Assembly: GCF_030684215.1 (NCBI RefSeq)
Contig: NZ_JAUXOV010000070.1
Coordinates: 310,001 to 374,000, forward strand
Length of the DNA stretch: 64,000 bases
Reading direction: 5' to 3'
Source: Pseudotabrizicola sp.
GTDB taxonomy: Bacteria > Pseudomonadota > Alphaproteobacteria > Rhodobacterales > Rhodobacteraceae
Below the pieces are notes generated by a model that was not told where the DNA came from, ran no database searches, and was given only the letters and a program-made list of their open reading frames with translations. A program made the position numbers and the translations under genes. Position 1 is the stretch's first letter. Each line of letters starts with the position of its first letter. Below are positions 62,153 through 64,000 of the stretch, one piece after another.

Positions 62153-63268
62153 GTGAAAAGACTGAAAGTGATCCACTTGAAGGAGCAGAAGGACATCGGC
62201 GATCCTGAAAAGATCCGCCGCCGATTACGCGATTTTCTGTTCGACTGTCGCATCGACAAGCTTTCTCGTGCCGCGCACGGCAAGCGCTTTTCCGAGGTAT
62301 CGAACTTTGTAAATGGCGACGAAATCGCTCGTCTCGAACATGATGCGCTCCTAAAACGAGTTGATGAAGAACGGGTCCGTCTTCGCGTCGAAAAACTGTT
62401 CTCACGCCGCGCAGCTGCGTCTGGAACTTTGCACTTGAAGAAAGACGAGGTCTTGAGGCTTCAGTCTGCGTCTGGCGACATTCCAGCGGCAGTCGCAAAG
62501 AGTGAAGCTTGGGCCGATGAAGTTGCCGCCCAGCTCCATCAAGAGTCTCCGTGGCTGGCTCCCGCGACCGAGGTCCTTTGGCATTCACTGCGTCGATCCG
62601 CGCGACTTGGGGAGCCCATCAAGGTTTCCCCACTTATCATCAATGGCCCACCTGGGGTTGGGAAGACCCGCTTGGCAAAGCGTTTCGCTGAGCTTGTTTC
62701 TGTCCCCTCGGTTGCTCTCGACGCATCGACTGGAAGCCCCGGATTCAGCATTGTTGGGATGGAGCGCGGCTGGAGTTCCGCTCAACCCGGCCGTCCAGTT
62801 GAGATGATCTTGGAAAGTCGGATCGCAAACGGGATCGTTGTGGTCGACGAGATCTGCAAAGCAAAATCAGCCGAGTCGAACAAGGGCACGACATTCTCAT
62901 TCTATGACGCCCTGCTCTCCCTACTCGAGCCAGAGTCGGCCCGGCGATGGGAATGCCCGTTCTTTCGGGTGTCGTTTGACATGTCCCATCTGTCTTGGAT
63001 TTTCACATCCAATGACGTTGATCTTGTCCAGGCCACGGTCAAAAGCCGTTGCACCGTGGTGCACGTCCGCGCGTTGACGCCGCTTGAGCTTCAAGACTTC
63101 GCGATCCGTCGCGGTCGAGAACTGTCCCTGTGCGACGCATCGATTGAGGCGATCATTGTCACTCTGATCCATGCGGGCGACCGCTTGGAGCGCCGCATTA
63201 GTTTGCGCGACGTCTCGCGGATGTTGGCCCGGGCTCAGGACCTAGAGAGCAGACCAATTTTTCAGTAA
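62153..63268 (+). CDS. AAA+ ATPase of Lon type without protease domain
   Basis: 371 residues. Start GTG 62153 behind AAGGAG. N-terminal part (about 1-130) charged, helical and not recognised. AAA+ module: Walker A GPPGVGKT (165-172), Walker B IVVVDEICK (D232, E233), DALLSLLEPESARRW...FFRVSFDMSHLSWIFTSNDVD (sensor 1 Asn), VKSRC (Arg finger), then a small lid domain with RRISLRDVSRMLARA (sensor 2). The block ALL..LEPE...FDMS...FTSND matches Lon ATPases, but no Ser-Lys protease domain follows. It may be an unfoldase or a motor for the two downstream proteins. TAATG overlap with the next gene. Confidence 0.85.
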   Translation: MKRLKVIHLKEQKDIGDPEKIRRRLRDFLFDCRIDKLSRAAHGKRFSEVSNFVNGDEIARLEHDALLKRVDEERVRLRVEKLFSRRAAASGTLHLKKDEVLRLQSASGDIPAAVAKSEAWADEVAAQLHQESPWLAPATEVLWHSLRRSARLGEPIKVSPLIINGPPGVGKTRLAKRFAELVSVPSVALDASTGSPGFSIVGMERGWSSAQPGRPVEMILESRIANGIVVVDEICKAKSAESNKGTTFSFYDALLSLLEPESARRWECPFFRVSFDMSHLSWIFTSNDVDLVQATVKSRCTVVHVRALTPLELQDFAIRRGRELSLCDASIEAIIVTLIHAGDRLERRISLRDVSRMLARAQDLESRPIFQ

Positions 63269-63279
63269 TGGAGACCGAG

Positions 63280-63816
63280 ATGAAATCGATGTCCTACAGG
63301 GATCCGCGTCGACCTTTCCTTGAACGTGCAGAAGATCTCAGGGAACGCTTGAGGCATTCAAAAGGCGACGATGACATTCTCGCCGCACTTGAGGTCGATC
63401 CTGTCATGCACAACATGTTTTACCATTTTCAGCAGCAAATGTCGTGCACATGGCTACAGACCGATTTGCCAGAGCGGCACAAACAGGTTGCCGAATTTCT
63501 GGCCCATGTCGATGACCTTACTTCGGTTCCGCCGACCGAAGCGTTTCTGCGGGATGCGCCAGTTCTGGCAAAGTGGTGCGCTGTGCATTTCGGGGGATAC
63601 CCCCACTTGTTTGGGCAAGTCTCTGGGCATCCGCGGCTAGGAGGCCAGCGCTTCATCGCGACCTCGCCTTACTTTCAGATTGATCCTTCTCGGGCGTGGG
63701 CCAGGACGTGGAGCCGGTTTTACGTGCTTGGCGCTTACGACGAGAGCACGGTTCAGCGCGCGAACGGGCGCAGAGCGATTGAAGAAGGCGTCGAATTGAT
63801 TAGGTTGCCTGTTTGA
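63280..63816 (+). CDS. DUF6634-like protein
   Basis: 178 residues from ATG 63280, which has GGAG 6 nt upstream; ATG 63268 overlapping the AAA+ stop would give 182. Not an enzyme I can name. The C-terminal block DAPVLAKWCAV...LFGQVSGHPRLGGQRFIATSPYFQIDPSRAWARTWSRFYVLG resembles DUF6634, a Rhodobacterales family seen in accessory regions (recalled, not searched). N-terminal half is helical (RAEDLRERLRHSKGDDDILAALE). It is translationally linked to the AAA+ gene, so the two products may interact. Confidence 0.7.
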   Translation: MKSMSYRDPRRPFLERAEDLRERLRHSKGDDDILAALEVDPVMHNMFYHFQQQMSCTWLQTDLPERHKQVAEFLAHVDDLTSVPPTEAFLRDAPVLAKWCAVHFGGYPHLFGQVSGHPRLGGQRFIATSPYFQIDPSRAWARTWSRFYVLGAYDESTVQRANGRRAIEEGVELIRLPV

Positions 63817-63885
63817 CATACCTTGCCCCATTTTCACCGCGTCTGATTTCGCTGCGTTTGCGCTTCCTTCAGTAGGAGCAGTCTA

Positions 63886-64000
63886 ATGAACTGGTATACT
63901 GCCGACCTACACCTGAACCATGATGCGGTGATCCGCTTCTGTAAGCGTCCGTTTAGCAGTGTAACTGCAATGGATAACCAGATTTGCAAGGCTATCGCCT
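63886..64000 (+). CDS. Metallophosphoesterase, N-terminal fragment (cut by window end)
   Basis: 38 codons are visible from ATG 63886 (AGGAG 9 nt upstream): MNWYTADLHLNHDAVIRFCKRPF..., the start of small calcineurin-like phosphoesterases (first metal motif DxH in ADLHLNH, then IRFCKRPFSSVTAMD). The rest, with the GNHD motif, lies beyond the window. 69 bp after the DUF6634-like gene, same strand, so probably the third gene of the cassette. Confidence 0.8.
   Translation, partial: MNWYTADLHLNHDAVIRFCKRPFSSVTAMDNQICKAIA

Overview
The window reads as chromosomal DNA of a Rhodobacterales (Roseobacter-group, Rhodobacteraceae) bacterium. Reasons: GC-rich dense coding; the pckA / chvI-chvG-hprK-rapZ-EIIA(Man)-HPr locus; a complete beta-hydroxyaspartate cycle (bhcRABCD) operon; family-specific proteins such as DUF6473, DUF2125, DUF1489 and DUF6634; and short intergenic palindromes of a type typical of this group. 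No tRNA, rRNA, CRISPR array or insertion sequence was found.

Layout. 1-7.6 kb: tail of a TSUP permease; pckA on the minus strand; then the divergent signalling operon chvI-chvG-hprK-rapZ-EIIA-HPr-acyltransferase. chvI carries an in-frame TAG at codon 35. 7.6-18.5 kb: housekeeping genes (3-hydroxybutyryl-CoA dehydrogenase, etfAB, corrinoid adenosyltransferase, HIG1-like protein, SDR, parC) and a glycosyltransferase-sulfotransferase fusion. 18.5-25 kb: bhcR divergent from bhcABCD, then a GAPDH gene. 25-35.7 kb: an FrhB/BciB-like Fe-S protein, a GNAT, and a purine catabolism block (xanthine/urate permease, allA, allE, puuE-uraD fusion, uraH, a LysR regulator, puuD). 35.7-39 kb: zinc uptake znuA / zur-znuC-znuB around a palindromic Zur-type box. 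39-45 kb: PRC-barrel protein, GcvT-type demethylating oxidase, GH25 lysozyme and a DAO-type oxidase. 45-54.5 kb: one long minus-strand operon xdhA-xdhB-xdhC-ABC ATPase-permease-permease-BMP lipoprotein, for purine uptake and oxidation. 54.7-61.8 kb: dnaE, an AT-rich orphan gene, DUF1489, and the B12-dependent ribonucleotide reductase nrdJ. 61.8-64 kb: an accessory cassette with a protease-less Lon-type AAA+ ATPase, a DUF6634 protein and a metallophosphoesterase cut by the window edge.

How the genes fit together. Purine uptake (BMP-ABC system, permease) feeds xanthine dehydrogenase, PuuD, UraH, UraD, PuuE, AllE and AllA. The end products are urea and glyoxylate. Glyoxylate is the substrate of the beta-hydroxyaspartate cycle encoded a few kb away, which makes oxaloacetate without loss of carbon; PckA can then take oxaloacetate to PEP. 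Only the allantoate amidohydrolase step is not seen.

The points most worth a second look are: the amber codon in chvI; the intergenic palindromic elements that appear to sit in frame inside both xdhA and xdhB; the His-rich extensions on all three zinc-handling proteins ZnuA, ZnuC and Zur; and the AAA+/DUF6634/phosphoesterase cassette at the right edge.
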